Positions 1-11,095 of a stretch of 64,000 nt of DNA are shown piece after piece. A program made the translations under genes and the position numbers. The notes below the pieces were generated by a model. It was not told the DNA's origin. It did not search any database and worked only from the letters and a program-made list of their open reading frames with translations. This stretch comes from Mixia osmundae IAM 14324 (taxonomy: Eukaryota > Basidiomycota > Mixiomycetes > Mixiales > Mixiaceae), in contig NW_014575563.1 in NCBI RefSeq assembly GCF_000708205.1, positions 1,936,068 to 2,000,067 on the forward strand, in the 5' to 3' direction. The number at the start of each line of letters is the position of its first letter. The stretch's first letter is position 1.

Positions 1-257
1 TGACAGCTCTGCAAGAGCCGAAGCGGTTTGCCTTGGACGAGTTGCGTTACAGCTTGCTGGAGAGGCAGGGGCAGGTCGATCTGGCCAGACTGTGCAGAAC
101 CATACTTGGCCTGTGCAGATCTCCTGATGGTGGGCCGAGCGAGCTCTGCCCTGTTGAGCCATTCGACCTGATCATCATCGAGGAGCTCAAATCGGTCAGG
201 GAGCGAGTCTGCATCGATGGCTGCTACACCGCTGCTGATCTTCCTCCTGCTGCCTGA
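1..257 (+). CDS. 3' end of an unidentified protein-coding gene (partial)
   Basis: A reading frame is open from base 3 to a stop at 255-257 and gives about 84 residues of a mixed hydrophobic and charged sequence, ending in CYTAADLPPAA. It contains leucine/arginine-rich helical stretches (RYSLLERQGQVDLARLC) and a segment FDLIIIEELKSVRERV. The start lies left of the window. I do not recognise the family. It is followed by about 140 bp before the TIM8 start, and no gene is seen on the other strand. A chance open frame remains possible because the piece is short. Confidence 0.35.
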   Translation, partial: TALQEPKRFALDELRYSLLERQGQVDLARLCRTILGLCRSPDGGPSELCPVEPFDLIIIEELKSVRERVCIDGCYTAADLPPAA

Positions 258-400
258 TCGGCCGACTGAAGAGCGTACTGCTGGGCTCCTGCCTGCCAGC
301 AGACAGGCTCTGCAAGTCAGCATCGTCGCTTCCACTTTCCTCTCTCGATCACGATTGCGCACGACTTGGCTCGCAATTTTGTGAAGCTGAGCGGCGAAGA

Positions 401-792
401 ATGGCAGCAGCCAAGGAGTTCGATGAGGCCACCCAGAGGGAGCTGCAGTCCTTCATAGAGCAGCAGCAGGCACAGGCAAGAGTGCAGCAGTCCATACACA
501 CCTTCAATGGTCTGTCACCTCGTGGCGGCTGTCCACTGATCTAGCACGGGTGTCTGACGAGATCGGACTCGGACAGACATGTGCTGGACAAAGTGCATCA
601 CAGGCACACCGAGCAATCGCTTCTCTAGCAAAGAGGAACAATGCCTCGTCAAGTCAGTCTGACGTTCACCCTGCACCTTTGATGCGATGCTCACGAGAGC
701 CAACGACGAACAGCTGCGTTGACCGCTTCTTGGACTCTTCGTTGTTCATCGTCAAGAGGTTAGAGGAGCAGAGGAATGCTGCAGGCCAGTGA
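401..792 (+). CDS. TIM8: Mitochondrial intermembrane-space import chaperone Tim8
   Basis: Small Tim-family protein that escorts hydrophobic precursors through the mitochondrial intermembrane space as a Tim8-Tim13 complex. Three exons (401-509, 577-652, 714-792) join to an 87-residue protein, the usual family length. The twin CX3C motif is present: MCWTKC in exon 2 and, after splicing, CLVNC across the exon 2/3 junction. Both introns are GT-AG, 67 and 61 nt. The N-terminal helix begins MAAAKEFDEATQREL, and the ATG at 401 is the first one in frame. A CAATTTTG element lies about 20 bp upstream. The gene is convergent with SPB1, whose stop is 76 bp away. The call rests on the Cys motif and length; Tim8 is preferred over Tim9/10/13 from the overall sequence. 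Confidence 0.88.
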
Positions 793-868
793 CGGGGACC
801 CAATGGACGTTGTACAATTGATTGCAACTTGACAACAAGCAGAGAGCAAACCCCAAGCACTACTCCGT

Positions 869-3825
869 CTAGTGATGCCGACTCGATTTTGGCTTCTTGC
901 CTGCATCCCTTCGTGCGATCCTCTTCTCTGCACGAATCTCTTTCTTGCCTCGAGGATCAACCATCTGCACGACGCCGTTCAGCATAGGCTCTTTCTGAGA
1001 TTCAGAAGCAGAATACTGACTTTATAGCGACCCTTGACACCTTTCGGACGACCCTTTTGACCGCGATTGGCACCTTTGGCCACCACGACCTTGATCTCTC
1101 TCCGCTTGGCAGGCTTGTTCCCGCCGCTCTTGGCCAGGATCTTAGCAATACTAGCCGCCTTCTCCTTCTCGGTAATGTCATCAGTCTCATTGACCGTGTC
1201 TGCCTTCTTCTGCGCCTTCTCCAATCGTCTGAGCGTACGCATCTTCTTCCTCGCTTTCGCCTCGGCGATCTTCTTGATCGGTCGTGCATTCAGCGCTCTC
1301 ACCTTCTCCTTGAGAGCGTCCGAAGCTTCCTTGGTCACAGGAATGTTGTGTCGAAAGTGCTTCATCTCGTCGTCTAGGAACCAAGAAGGCAGCCCATCCT
1401 TATCATTGAAGGCATGTCGCGTAAAGCCTTCGTCGAGCAGTTCATCCTTTGTCACTTCGCGATTGACCAGTCGTTGTGCTATACTGACAGCCTCCACCGT
1501 CGTCAGTCCCAGACCTGTTCATCATGTCAGATGACTCTGACGCCGCGATAGAGCTGGGCAACTCACGCTCGATCCTTTCGCGCTTCCGTTCCTCCTCTTC
1601 CTCGCCCGCTTTGAGCCACTCGTCAGGGTCGGCGTCCATTGCGACCTCTTCAAACCCGCTCTCGTCCGAATCCTCTCGATCCTCGATATCGGGCAGCATG
1701 TCTACTTCTTCGTCCTCCTCTTTTCCTTCGTCGGCAGAGCTCGGAACGGAAGGAGAAGCATCCTCTAGGCCCATGAGGGCGTCGAGACCTTGTATATCCC
1801 TAAAAGCAGGCTGGTCGAACCAGAGATCGGCCGCGCGCGCTTTCGTCTCAGCAGTGCCAGCTTTCTTATTGACGAGCGATTGGATGAGCTTGCCCTCCTT
1901 GCTACGCACATGACCACGAGAAGCCATGATGGCCTCTGCTTCTGCATCCACATCGCCCTCTACATCAGATTCGTCCACCTCTTCATCGTCCGAATCGAGC
2001 TGCCTCGCTCGCTTTTGCGAGGCTGCGCCAAGGGTCATCTCGTCCTCTGAAGATTGTGCCGCATCTTCTATACCGCCCCAGACGCCTTCTTCGGCATCGC
2101 GCTTCTTCCTCGCCTCTTTGACTTGGTAGCGAGAGTCCTTCTCGAGCTTCCTGTTCTGGTACGAATCATACTGCCGATCAAGATCTCGTTCGGCTTGACG
2201 GATGCGAAGCTCTTCCTCATCGCTGATGTCTTCGTCTTCGTCCGATTCGTCCTCAACATGAGGTATGATCTGCTTTGGCTTCGATGGACGTAGGCTCTCT
2301 TCGTCATCGCTGTCGAAACCCGTCTGACCTATGCGGTTCGACCGACCATCGATAGCAGAAAGCTCAAAGATATTGTCCATGCCATCTTGTCGCTCTAGAC
2401 CGATATCGGCGGGTGTGGTCATATGCAGCTGCATACGCTGCAGATCTCTCGCTTTCTTCTCGTTCAGTCTCCGCCTATCGCGCCGCTTCCTGTTCGCTTC
2501 CTCCGTCTTGAGCCTGTCAACTTCCTGCTCGAGCTCCTCTTCTTCATTCAGTGGCTCGACCTCAACAGCAGTCTCTTCGGGTGCTGGAACGTGCTTGACG
2601 TCGAGGCCGCGCTGTAGTCGAATCTTGCTGCGCCATTTGAGCAGTTGCTTGAACTCCCGCTTGCCGAGCACTTTGAGATCCTCACAAGACACCCTGATGT
2701 CTTCTGTGGTCTCTGCATTCTTGAGCAGCTCAAGCTCTTCGGTCGACTCGAAAGAGATCTTGTTCGTGCGCGCAAGCAAGTCGATAGGATCCCGCGTTGT
2801 GATGTACTCGTTTGCGGGCGTCGTGTGATGCAGCGTGTAATCTCCATCTGCATATCCTTCTCGATTACGTCTTTTCTTTTCGGGGTGGAACACGTTGAGT
2901 GCGTTGGGAGTAAGTTTGTTGATCTTCCTCGGCTTTCCTCCCTCTGCTTCTGTGTCCTCGCCTGCAGACTTGGCAGACGTAGCTGCCATCATGTCGAGAT
3001 CTGAGAAGACCGATTTGGCATCGAGAAAGCGGGGATCGATCTTGCGCGGTGCGAGGAAACCCTGGCAGACGACAAAAATCTCTGCTGAGACATTACGCGA
3101 AGAGGGTGGTTTTGTCGCTTCGACCCGCTTGAACAGCTGATTGAAGACGAACATGAGTGAATTGTAGTCGCTCGATCTGAACACCTTTGTGACGAATGTA
3201 CCTTACCCGCAAGCATCAGCGAGGGATCACAGCTGAGCTTTGGGGCAATGCTCACCGCCCGGTGCGAGAAACTCAGTGGCGAGCTTGAGAGAAGCAAGGA
3301 CGAGCTCTGCCTGTGTGAAAGCATCCTGAATCCATGCTGTGCCCACGTTGGGCGCTCCGTCGTGTAGCACGCTGTTACCGTTGTGCGCCAATATGAGCGC
3401 AAGTCACTGATGGCCGCGCCCTACTGACACATCTGCTTTCCAGTCTTTGACCTCTGCCCTTATCGCTCTCCTACAAGCATCGGTGGTGATGTCCTCTGCG
3501 ATGGTGACACAGCGAGCGATGGGCTTGATGGCAACAAGGTCGATGCCGACGATGACGCTGTTAGGCGGCATGGCTTTCGAGGCTACCTGAAGCCAGCCAC
3601 CCGGGGCAGCACAGAGATCGATACAGCATCGTGCAGACTCGAGGAACTGGTACTTCTTGTTGATCTGAATTAGCTTGAATGCCGAACGAGCCCGGTAGCC
3701 TTGCTCTCTGTGGAATTGGCCGACAACTCAGACTTTGTTTTTGGAGCGATGCAGAAGACTTGCTTTGCTAGCTTGTACCACTTATCCAGACGGCCCTTGC
3801 CGGTCTTCTTTTGGCTTTTGCCCAT
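869..3825 (-). CDS. SPB1: Spb1, AdoMet-dependent 2'-O-ribose rRNA methyltransferase (60S biogenesis)
   Basis: Nucleolar FtsJ/RrmJ-type enzyme that 2'-O-methylates 25S rRNA in pre-60S particles. The N-terminus [20 protein letters not shown] is typical of the family. Next come SAM motif I ([10 protein letters not shown]), the catalytic Asp region [20 protein letters not shown] and RNVSAEIF, followed by the long acidic middle and the Spb1 C-terminal domain ([38 protein letters not shown]). The last exon (869-964) gives [19 protein letters not shown]. At least five introns are present. The first (3708-3763) needs a GC-AG border (CAAA|GCAAGT) to join KLA to [11 protein letters not shown]; the others inspected are GT-AG. 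Divergent from IPI1 across 125 bp, an obvious partner pair in large-subunit assembly. Confidence 0.93.
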
Positions 3826-3950
3826 CCTGCCGAGGGCTTCTCAGCAATGGAAAACCAGCGTCAGCAGAATTTGCCTGTCGAGCACGAGGGGCACTGATGT
3901 GAGAGTCATCTGACGCGACCATCTATCAAATAGCTCACTTCGACAGAGCA
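3826..3950. promoter_or_regulatory. Shared divergent promoter of SPB1 and IPI1
   Basis: Only 125 bp separate the two start codons, so both 60S-assembly genes must be driven from this interval. It contains a GAATTTG element near 3867, similar to AATTT-core elements upstream of other genes in the window. No clear TATA box is seen. Promoter function is inferred from position. Confidence 0.5.
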
Positions 3951-6346
3951 ATGGCTAAAGCGACGAAGAAGAAGAAGGAGAAGAAGGCAGACTTCACTGC
4001 AAGCTATCTACGTTTGATGAATTTGCTCGTCCTGACTGATTTGGGTGCGATTGACAGAAAGCCAAGCTCAAACTCGGCAAAGGTCCTCTCAAATCTGCCA
4101 ATGCCACCTCGACCGCATTCACAGCTCGAGGTGAGTCCGCACGGGCTCGTGAGTTCGATACACTCAAGCGCAAAGCGTAGCAATTAATGTCAGCCATCAA
4201 AGTCTTGGATCCAGTGCCAAGGAAGGCGAAGCGACGACGAACAAGCGACGACAAACGCTCGCCGACTTGCTCGCCAGTCTGACCCACCACAACGCCTCCA
4301 CACGGAAAGGCAAGTACTTGGCTGTGTCCAGATGTTCGTGTGGCTAAAGGCTGTGCAGATGCGCTGCTCGGGCTGCAAGAGCTCTTCACGCTCCATCCGC
4401 ATCTTGCTCAGAGCTCCCTGGGTCCTGTCATTTCAGCTACGATACGCCTGGGCGACGATACAGACTTTCAAGTCCGCAGAGCACTGCAGAGCTTCTACCG
4501 CTTCCATCTGGCCAGAATAGATAGGGTCAGCTTGCTGTTCTTGATCAGAATGCTGCTCATAGCGCCAGACAGACTTACTTGTCACCCTATCATTCCATGC
4601 TGAATCTTCATTTATCATCGGTTCTGTCAAATATTTTTCCAGAGATAAGACTGGATGGCATCAGACTTGTTGATATCATGCTCGAACACACGCCCGATAT
4701 GATCACAGCCGGCTGGGCAAAGGATGGGCGAGTCGCTGTAGCCTCTGACGCACAGAATGACGGCCTTGCTGCCGCACAAGGGCAGCGATACGTCGACGCG
4801 TATCTCTCTCTACTACAAATCTCGGCTTCATCCTCCATGACGATGGGCGTCAGTGGATCTGGCATGGCCCTCTCTCTGTCGCCCGCCTCCAAGCTCGTCG
4901 TCTTCAAAGGCCTAGCTACCTTTCTCGACTGCGCTTTACATCCGAGAACCTCTCGGGACGAGGCTGCAGTCAAGCGAATACCATCATGGTACCTCGCCCG
5001 TGCCTTCTCTTCGCCACGCGCCTTTGCTGCTTTCGAGCGATCCCTGGCGCGGGCGAAAGTAGTGCCAAGGTCATACGATTTGCTTGCGAGCCAAGCTACT
5101 GCTGCCGCTCAAGACTTGTTCGGCATAGACGCAGAGATACTTGCATTGACGGAAGCGGGCATAGCAAGACAGCAATCCGAGCCCGCCCAGCTCATTGCTA
5201 GTCTGCAGCCTACGCTCGTTTCTGCCTACCTTGACTATGCGCCCACGGCCTTCATGCAAGCACCCGGTCCTGTCGCGCCGTTGATGGCTGCAGAGATGAT
5301 ACATGCACTCGCGAAGATAGCGAGGGATCTGTACAGGAGTGCTTTGGTCCGACTGACCGATCCTGCTACATTCGACGCCGAGCGAGACAGCAAGGACGTT
5401 GCAAGGCTACGATCCGGCCTGATAGAGATGCTACAGCGCATGTCTGGGCATCTTCCCATACCTGACGAAGCAAGTCGATCTGCGCACGATGGCAGTAAGA
5501 TAAGACAGTTTTGCCAGGATACCAATCTCGCCTACTGCGAGCTCGTCTCGCTTGCTTCCCTCGCTTTACCTTCCGAGGTCGCAACTCACAAAACAAGCAA
5601 GGCGATGAACAGTCTCGCTGTCATGCAACAGAGTGTAAGAGACTACCTGCTCACTGCACTGCAAGAAGCCGACATTCTGGGCGGCGATACCCCTAAGCTG
5701 ACGAGCGACAGTCTTCTGGCTATCCTGCCCATCATCTGGACAATCCTCGATGCTCCTACGACGCCCGAAGTAGACCGACAACTGATCTTCCGTGCTTTGC
5801 TCGATCGCTTTGCCCGGGCCAAAGCTACGACCGAAGAGTCCTCTTACCTGTTCCAATTCATCAGCATGCTCTGTAGAACCAGCCTGTGGCCTTCATACCG
5901 AGGTCGATTCGACGTGCAATCGGAAGAACTACAACCTGATTTGCACAAATGGCTGTGCACATTGCCACGCTTCATCTTTCAGCTCGGGCCATCTCGCAAG
6001 AACGCTACGGAGGCATGTGCCCCCGCAAACGCAACAATACGGTCGCTGATGCTCATTGCAGTGCGTTGCTGCCTTCTTGCGTGATATTGCTGCGACGCAA
6101 GACTGCCGACCGTTCGGGAGAGCAGCGATGGCAGAGATGTCTGCGAGTCTGCATCCGCTTTTCAATGGACAGCACCCCAAACGTGGCGCAGTGCCAGGCG
6201 TATTCGTGCAGGCCACCCCACAGACGCAACAGCACGCCTTTGGCGCTGTCAATTTCATCCTCACTGACGGCCTGCTCAACGCAGAGCAATCCAGCATCCT
6301 TCAGTCTGCAGTTATGACAGCAAGAGATCTCGTTGATGAGCTGTAA
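3951..6346 (+). CDS. IPI1: Ipi1/Tex10-type component of the Rix1 complex (pre-60S processing)
   Basis: Ipi1 works with Rix1/Ipi3 in ITS2 processing and release of pre-60S particles from the nucleoplasm. Six exons (3951-3998, 4058-4130, 4181-4309, 4359-4525, 4573-6012, 6062-6346) give about 713 residues, nearer to animal TEX10 than to the short budding-yeast protein. The basic start MAKATKKKKEKKADFT is followed by KAKLKLGKGPLKSANATSTAF, typical of Ipi1, then RRQTLADLLASLTHHNASTR, ALLGLQELF and SPYHSMLNLHLSSVLSNIFPE (HEAT-like Ipi1 domain). Introns 1, 3 and 5 can keep the frame only with GC-AG borders (GCAAGC, GCAAGT, GCATGT); introns 2 and 4 are GT-AG. The fifth junction is the least certain. 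The stop lies 26 bp from that of COPE. Confidence 0.85.
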
Positions 6347-6372
6347 ATGTTGTTGTCATGCCTATGCATTGC

Positions 6373-7344
6373 TCAAGCAGCCACACTATATCGCGACGCA
6401 TACTCATCGAAAAGCGCCGACTTGTGCGCAAGGTCAATGACGAGCGGATGCTGGGGTGCAACGCTTGCCAGCTGTGCAAAGGCTTCGTCAGATGCGGCAG
6501 CTCTTCCTGCTAAGGCTGCCAGCGCTGCCGTGTTGGCTATAGTAGTGCCATGTCGCGCGTCGAGCTGAGTCGCCTCGATGAGACCGGACTCTGCTTCGGG
6601 CAGATGACCCATCGCGGCCTGCGCGATGGCTTTGCCGTTCAGTACAGCTACGTTGTTGGCCGAAGGTAGCTGTGCGATCTCATCGTACACGTAATATGCA
6701 GCTTGATTGGCTTCGCCGCCGGTGCGCAGGCCTATCCAGGCCTCGCAGAGTTGGATGAGCAGCGAGTCTTCCGCCCAAAGCTTGCTAGCTTCGTAGACTT
6801 TGCGTGCAAGATCGACACGGTCCATATGGAGTAGGATCTGTACTTGAAGTGCAATGCTAGCCCTCCCGTCAGTCCAGCAAGTCAGATCGAGCGCTGAGCA
6901 CTCACCATTCTTGATCTTTGGCATCTGCACCCGCTGCTAGAACAATGAGAGCCTCGTTCGTCTCGCCCTCGGCACTAAGGAGGGTGCCCGAGATAGCTCG
7001 ACAAAGACATTCGCTCTCTGGATCTGAGCTGTCGACGAGTTCCTCAAGGGTAGCAATAGCTGTTGCACCGTCTATGCGTTTGCCCGTGTAGCCCGCGAGC
7101 GTCTTGATAGCTTTGGCAGAAGCCGACGAGTCGCCCTGAAGCATCACATGGGCTTTCTGAGGCTGGCCGAGAGCAATGAGCGCTCGAGCAGCATAGTACT
7201 TGCTTGATGCGGATGGCGCGGCTTCTGCCGTTTGAACGCAGGACGTGTAGCTCCCTGATCATGTTCAAGCTGACGCAGTCGACACGCAGAGCGCAGCTTA
7301 CCTTGGTAGAACAGTGTCCGGACGTGGAAGGCTTCTGACTCCAT
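6373..7344 (-). CDS. SEC28: Coatomer subunit epsilon (COPI coat)
   Basis: Epsilon-COP is the TPR-like subunit of the COPI coat that stabilises alpha-COP during Golgi-to-ER transport. The C-terminal exon carries the family signature: LLHMDRVDLARKVYEA, LCEAWIGL, YYVYDEI, VLNGKAIAQAAMGHLPEAE, LIEATQLD and HPLVIDLAHKSALFDEY. Upstream exons give YYAARALIALGQPQKAHVML and a short first exon starting MESEAFHVRTLFYQ. The ATG at 7344 is chosen because it gives the usual short N-terminus; an in-frame ATG also exists at 7428. The introns are GT-AG (one joins DAKDQEC to IALQVQ). About 270 residues, close to family length. Convergent with IPI1. Confidence 0.87.
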
Positions 7345-7716
7345 GGCGACAAGCCGACAAGATCGTGGCCCGTGAACTTTGCGCGCGTCGCGTAGACGAT
7401 GTGTCGGTGTTAGTGTAAGCGAACTCATTCGTCGTCACTCGACATCAACGATGGCAGCTTGTCAAGACAGAGACAAAGTATTTTCAATGTCGCTACAAGT
7501 CTAGTCAAACAGCCATTAGAGCCCGTACAGAGCTAGAGAGTCTCGGGACGTCGAGAAAGCAGAGCAAGTGGGAGAAGCGCAAACGCCTTGACCGTGTGAG
7601 GCTCACGGAGAGCTAGTAGGGTATCGTGAGTAGCGTTTCTGGCGACCGTGACATGGTGGTGTAGTATGCAGACGTGAGTAGTGTTGTGTAGCGTGGGAAT
7701 TGATGTGTGTGCTGCG

Positions 7717-9233
7717 CTAAATCGAATGCGGCGTGCGCAATCGCTTGTGCGATCTTCGATCAGCAAGTGGAGATCCGATGAGGGTGAATTCTTCGAATCG
7801 TCTCTTATGAGCTGGTCTAGGTGAGCCGGGACATTGCAGTGGAGCTGGGGCGACGTCTCTGTCGTCGTCGGATGATTCTAGGCCGAGGCCGATGACGGAT
7901 TGCATGAGTTGGCTTGCAGGTAGCAAGGAGGCCGCGAAGGCGCTGTTCTCGGATCGATTGCGTGAGTGAGCATGCGGGTTGTCGGCGCAGGGCGGCGTGG
8001 GATAGGCTGGCTGTCTGAGCTCTTCGACTATAGCCTTTTTGTCGTCAAGTCGGGCGAGCAAGTGATTTTCTAGCGACTTGGCGATTGCGGTATGAACTCG
8101 CATGCGTGGACGTGAGCGAGTGGGTGAAGTGATGCCGCCCTCTGTTGACTTGGTTTCGCCGCCAAGCCTCTGCGTCTGGGCAAGCAGCAAGTAGAGCTCC
8201 TGTGCGGACAATGTCTTGCTGATCGTGCGCGTGTAGTCTTCCATGCCGCCCTGATAAGCGTACAGAACGGTCGAAGCAACGTGGCTGATGAGAATGGCGC
8301 GTTGCTGTAGTTGCCAGCCTTGCGAAAGGGCGGCCACCAGGGCTGCGATGGCGCGGACGCGAGCTTGTAGCATAGGCTTGGTCGTGCCAGGCGTAGCTAC
8401 GTCGTCAGAGGAAGGCTGGGTATATATCGTGCTCATCCAGCGCCCGGCTAGCCAAGTCAGGACGTAGGCAATTGTACGAAGTGGACGATTGATGAAGAGT
8501 CCCTTGAGCACAGGAACGATCAGCGTAAGGGTGGCTTCTGGCACGAGCTGCGAAATTTCTTCGACCGCGTCACTTGCAGCCGAGCCCAGCTTGAGATCGT
8601 GCTGGCGAAGCAGAACAGCCGAGAGTGGCAGGCACAAGTCCGTTGTCGCGTGCGTGTCCAGTCGTCTACCAGCGCGTCGTACGACCTCGTTGGATTCGCG
8701 GGTGAAAGACGCGTCTAGATGCTCGCTCTGAGGCGATGCCGTACTGCTACAGCTGGCGATGGGAGTACAGTCTAATGTCCTGCCTCGAGACGAAGTTCTC
8801 TCACATGGCGGCGAGGTATAAAGCGAGCGACCTGTGCAAGGTCTGTGGTCCGCCGAGAAACAGATGTTGAGATCGCACGAGTCGACGGGGGATGGAGGTT
8901 CGTATGTCTGTGTGCGACACCGCGAACGACTGGGCGTGCGAACGTGATGAGCCGAGTAAGACTCTGTGAGCAGGCAAAAGTTGGGATCAGCAAGGGATGC
9001 TCGGATCCGCAGCAAGGTTCCGGAGGACTGGGAGCCAGGAGAGTGGAAGCAGAGAGATATGAATTCTTTGACGTACCTCGCCATTTGAGAATGTCGAGAG
9101 GAGTCTGTGGCGAGCTGACCAGGTGATCATGGTGTCTTGCTGCCACGACCATCGTATTGGATCTGCCCTTGCCACGCCTCGATGCTCCTGCGATGAGCAG
9201 ATTGAAGTCAAGGATCTTATAGAGCGGGCGCAT
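7717..9233 (-). CDS. Hypothetical protein, multi-exon
   Basis: I do not recognise this gene. The 3' part is a long open frame with helical, conserved-looking sequence: AVEEISQLVPEATLTLIVPV, FINRPLRTIAYVLTWLAGRW, RVRAIAALVAALSQGWQLQQ. A proline/serine-rich tail follows with basic clusters (HKRRFEE, HKRLRTPHSI at the C-terminus) that could act as a nuclear localisation signal. The ATG at 9233 (MRPLYKILDFNLLIAG) followed by a GT-AG intron near 9080 is a plausible first exon, but the structure between about 8700 and 9080 is unclear and several frames are open there. The 3' end is well supported, the 5' half is not. Confidence 0.5.
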
Positions 9234-9742
9234 CGTTCGATGGCGCGCGCTAACGCGCCTCCCTCTCGTAGAGCAGCATATAACGAGACGTGTTCTGATT
9301 AGCAAACGGGCCCTGACAATCTTTACAGCGGGATGTCGGCAGCTCGGACAGAAGGGTATGAACGGGATTTTCGTGCAGCTCGACCAACCTTATTCGACGA
9401 GATGGGAAAGAGACATGTGGGAGTCGCGTCGAAAATCGCGTCAGGACGCGTCCGAATCCTTAGCAGCTTGCATGTCACGACGATGAGCTAAGTGCGCGGT
9501 CGGGCAATCACCGACTCATTAGCAGGCTAGACCTTTGCGTCATGGCCTGTCCATGGCTTCTGACGCATCGCTTCTGCAGCGCACGCGTAGGACAAGGAGC
9601 GGCATTCGGCCTGTCGGCGTCCCGCCCTGAGCTCTGAGAAGCGCCCGAGTCGTCGTGTGGATGGTGGCGGAAAGCCTCGAACGAATGATGCAGACGCGCC
9701 ATACGAGCATTTCTTGACTTCTGCTAGGCGCAGACCGTCTGT
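9234..9742. other. Intergenic stretch without a recognisable gene
   Basis: This 509-bp interval separates the start of the unknown minus-strand gene from the end of BUD23. It contains a short GC-rich inverted repeat near 9241-9260 (GGCGCGCGCTAACGCGCC) and only short open frames with biased composition. It presumably holds the promoter of the unknown gene and the BUD23 3' UTR. Confidence 0.5.
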
Positions 9743-10996
9743 CTAGAAACGTATCTTTCGTTTTCGGCCAGTATATCTGCAGATACAGTCATCAGCGCGT
9801 TGACTAGGCACTAGAGATTAGGCAGACTCGCTTTGAATCCGTCGGGATGCCCTCTTTGCCTTTGCGACGGTACTTGTCCTTCTTTGCGACGATCCATTCC
9901 TTCTGAGTGGTCGCGGTATCCTTTGCGCGTTTGCCCTTTCTGCGCTTTGACGGCGCACTGTCCTGTCTATGCGCTTCATATTGTACCCTTGTTGGATCTG
10001 ATTCGGTTCCAAGGGCTGCGGGCAGCGCGGACGGCCGGCCTGACAGGTCGGCTTGCCCTGCGAAGAGAACGAGATAGAACTTCTTCGCTTTCTTGGAGTT
10101 GGGGTAGTCAACAACGAGACCGCCTCCGAAGCCAGCTCGAGTAGCGATAGACATCATGAAGGTGACCTGGTCGTCTGATTCGGGGTAGAACTGGAAGACT
10201 GCGCGAGCGCCTCGACGGAGAGATGCAAAGAGAGTGGTAAAGAAAGTCGCCAGACGCTGTGCGGGCGAGTGATGCGATTTGTCTGCGTTGCAGAGCCATT
10301 GCAAGACCGATACGCTGCCAAGATTGCCGGATCAGCCGAGTATGGCCAACACTGCAACACAGTGGACTTGCCTGACCGCGCCATCAAAGATGCCAGCGCG
10401 AAAGCCAAAGCCTTGACCGATATCCTGCAGCAAGAGATCGCCCTCGACATCGCGCTGTATGGCTACCTCTGTCAGGAGCATTGTCGGTGTCAGCTTAAGT
10501 ACATCAACAGTGTCCAGCTTGCCTAGCATGCTGGCAGCAATGTCGATGCCCACCCATTGATGACCGTGTTCAGTGATGATCTCGCCACTGAGACCGGATC
10601 CACAGCCGATATCGAGCAGGAAGGAGGGCTCTGCTTGTGGTGCAGCCTCATTGTTGGACATGGCATCATCATCATCGTCGTCGTCGTCGTCCTCACTGTC
10701 GCTTTTGCCGTCGTCCTCTCGCCCGTTCTTGAGAGTAGCTCGAGCAGCTTGAGGGAGCGCGAGTAGCTCGAGACAGCGGATGGCCATCTCTGCCTGGATA
10801 GACTGTATACGAGAGCTGTGCACGCTACCTGTGAGCACAAGGGTTTGCACGGATGGAGCGTGAGGAGCGCACTTGTCCGTATACTTGCTTGCCTCTGTGT
10901 CGCCATAGAACTACGCCACACGCTGAGCACATGCTCGCAAGAGGTTGATGCTGCACTCACGACTTCGGGCGGAGCAATATGCTCGGGCCTCGACAT
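9743..10996 (-). CDS. BUD23: Bud23, 18S rRNA guanine-N7 methyltransferase
   Basis: Bud23 with Trm112 methylates a guanine of 18S rRNA (G1575 in yeast) and supports 40S export. The start MSRPEHIAPPEV is diagnostic. It is followed by FYGDTEASKYTDNSRIQSIQ, SAM motif I LLDIGCGSG, EVAIQRDVEGDLLLQDIGQG, FDGAVSVSVLQWLCNADKS and the C-terminal basic tail KEWIVAKKDKYRRKG ... SKYTGRKRKIRF. Five introns: the first two are GT-AG; the last three (10469-10522, 10315-10371, 9777-9831) need GC-AG borders (CTAG|GCAAGC, TCAG|GCAAGT, CAAA|GCGAGT). A fungal oddity is an acidic insertion rich in Asp just before motif I, encoded by a trinucleotide run. Head-to-head with RPA43. Confidence 0.93.
10664..10692. repeat. 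Trinucleotide run encoding a poly-Asp tract in BUD23
   Basis: An ATC run continuing as GTC on the plus strand encodes consecutive Asp residues in Bud23 on the minus strand. It lies between the N-terminal helices and SAM motif I, a place likely to tolerate length change. The run may vary in length between strains. Confidence 0.8.
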
Positions 10997-11095
10997 CCCT
11001 GAAGCACCAACAACAGGTCGAGAGCAAGTCGCCAAATTTTTGATGCTCACAATTTTGGAGACGGCCAGTCACCAGCACCTGCTCGGCTTGCAGCG
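10997..11095. promoter_or_regulatory. Shared divergent promoter of BUD23 and RPA43
   Basis: A 99-bp interval separates the two start codons. It contains two AT-rich words unusual in this GC-rich DNA: CCAAATTTTTGATG near 11033-11046 and CACAATTTTGG near 11048-11058. The first resembles the RRPE (AAAATTTT) element known from yeast ribosome-biogenesis promoters. Function is inferred only from position and resemblance. Confidence 0.5.

Noticed and set aside
9508-9702. Short minus-strand frame downstream of BUD23
   Set aside because: 64 codons, His/Arg-rich, no conserved feature, and it does not connect to BUD23, whose true last exon (SKYTGRKRKIRF) ends at 9743.
10557-10766. Plus-strand frame rich in Ile/Val near 10670 (possible membrane peptide)
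   Set aside because: Antisense of the poly-Asp run of BUD23; its hydrophobic run is only the complement of the repeat.
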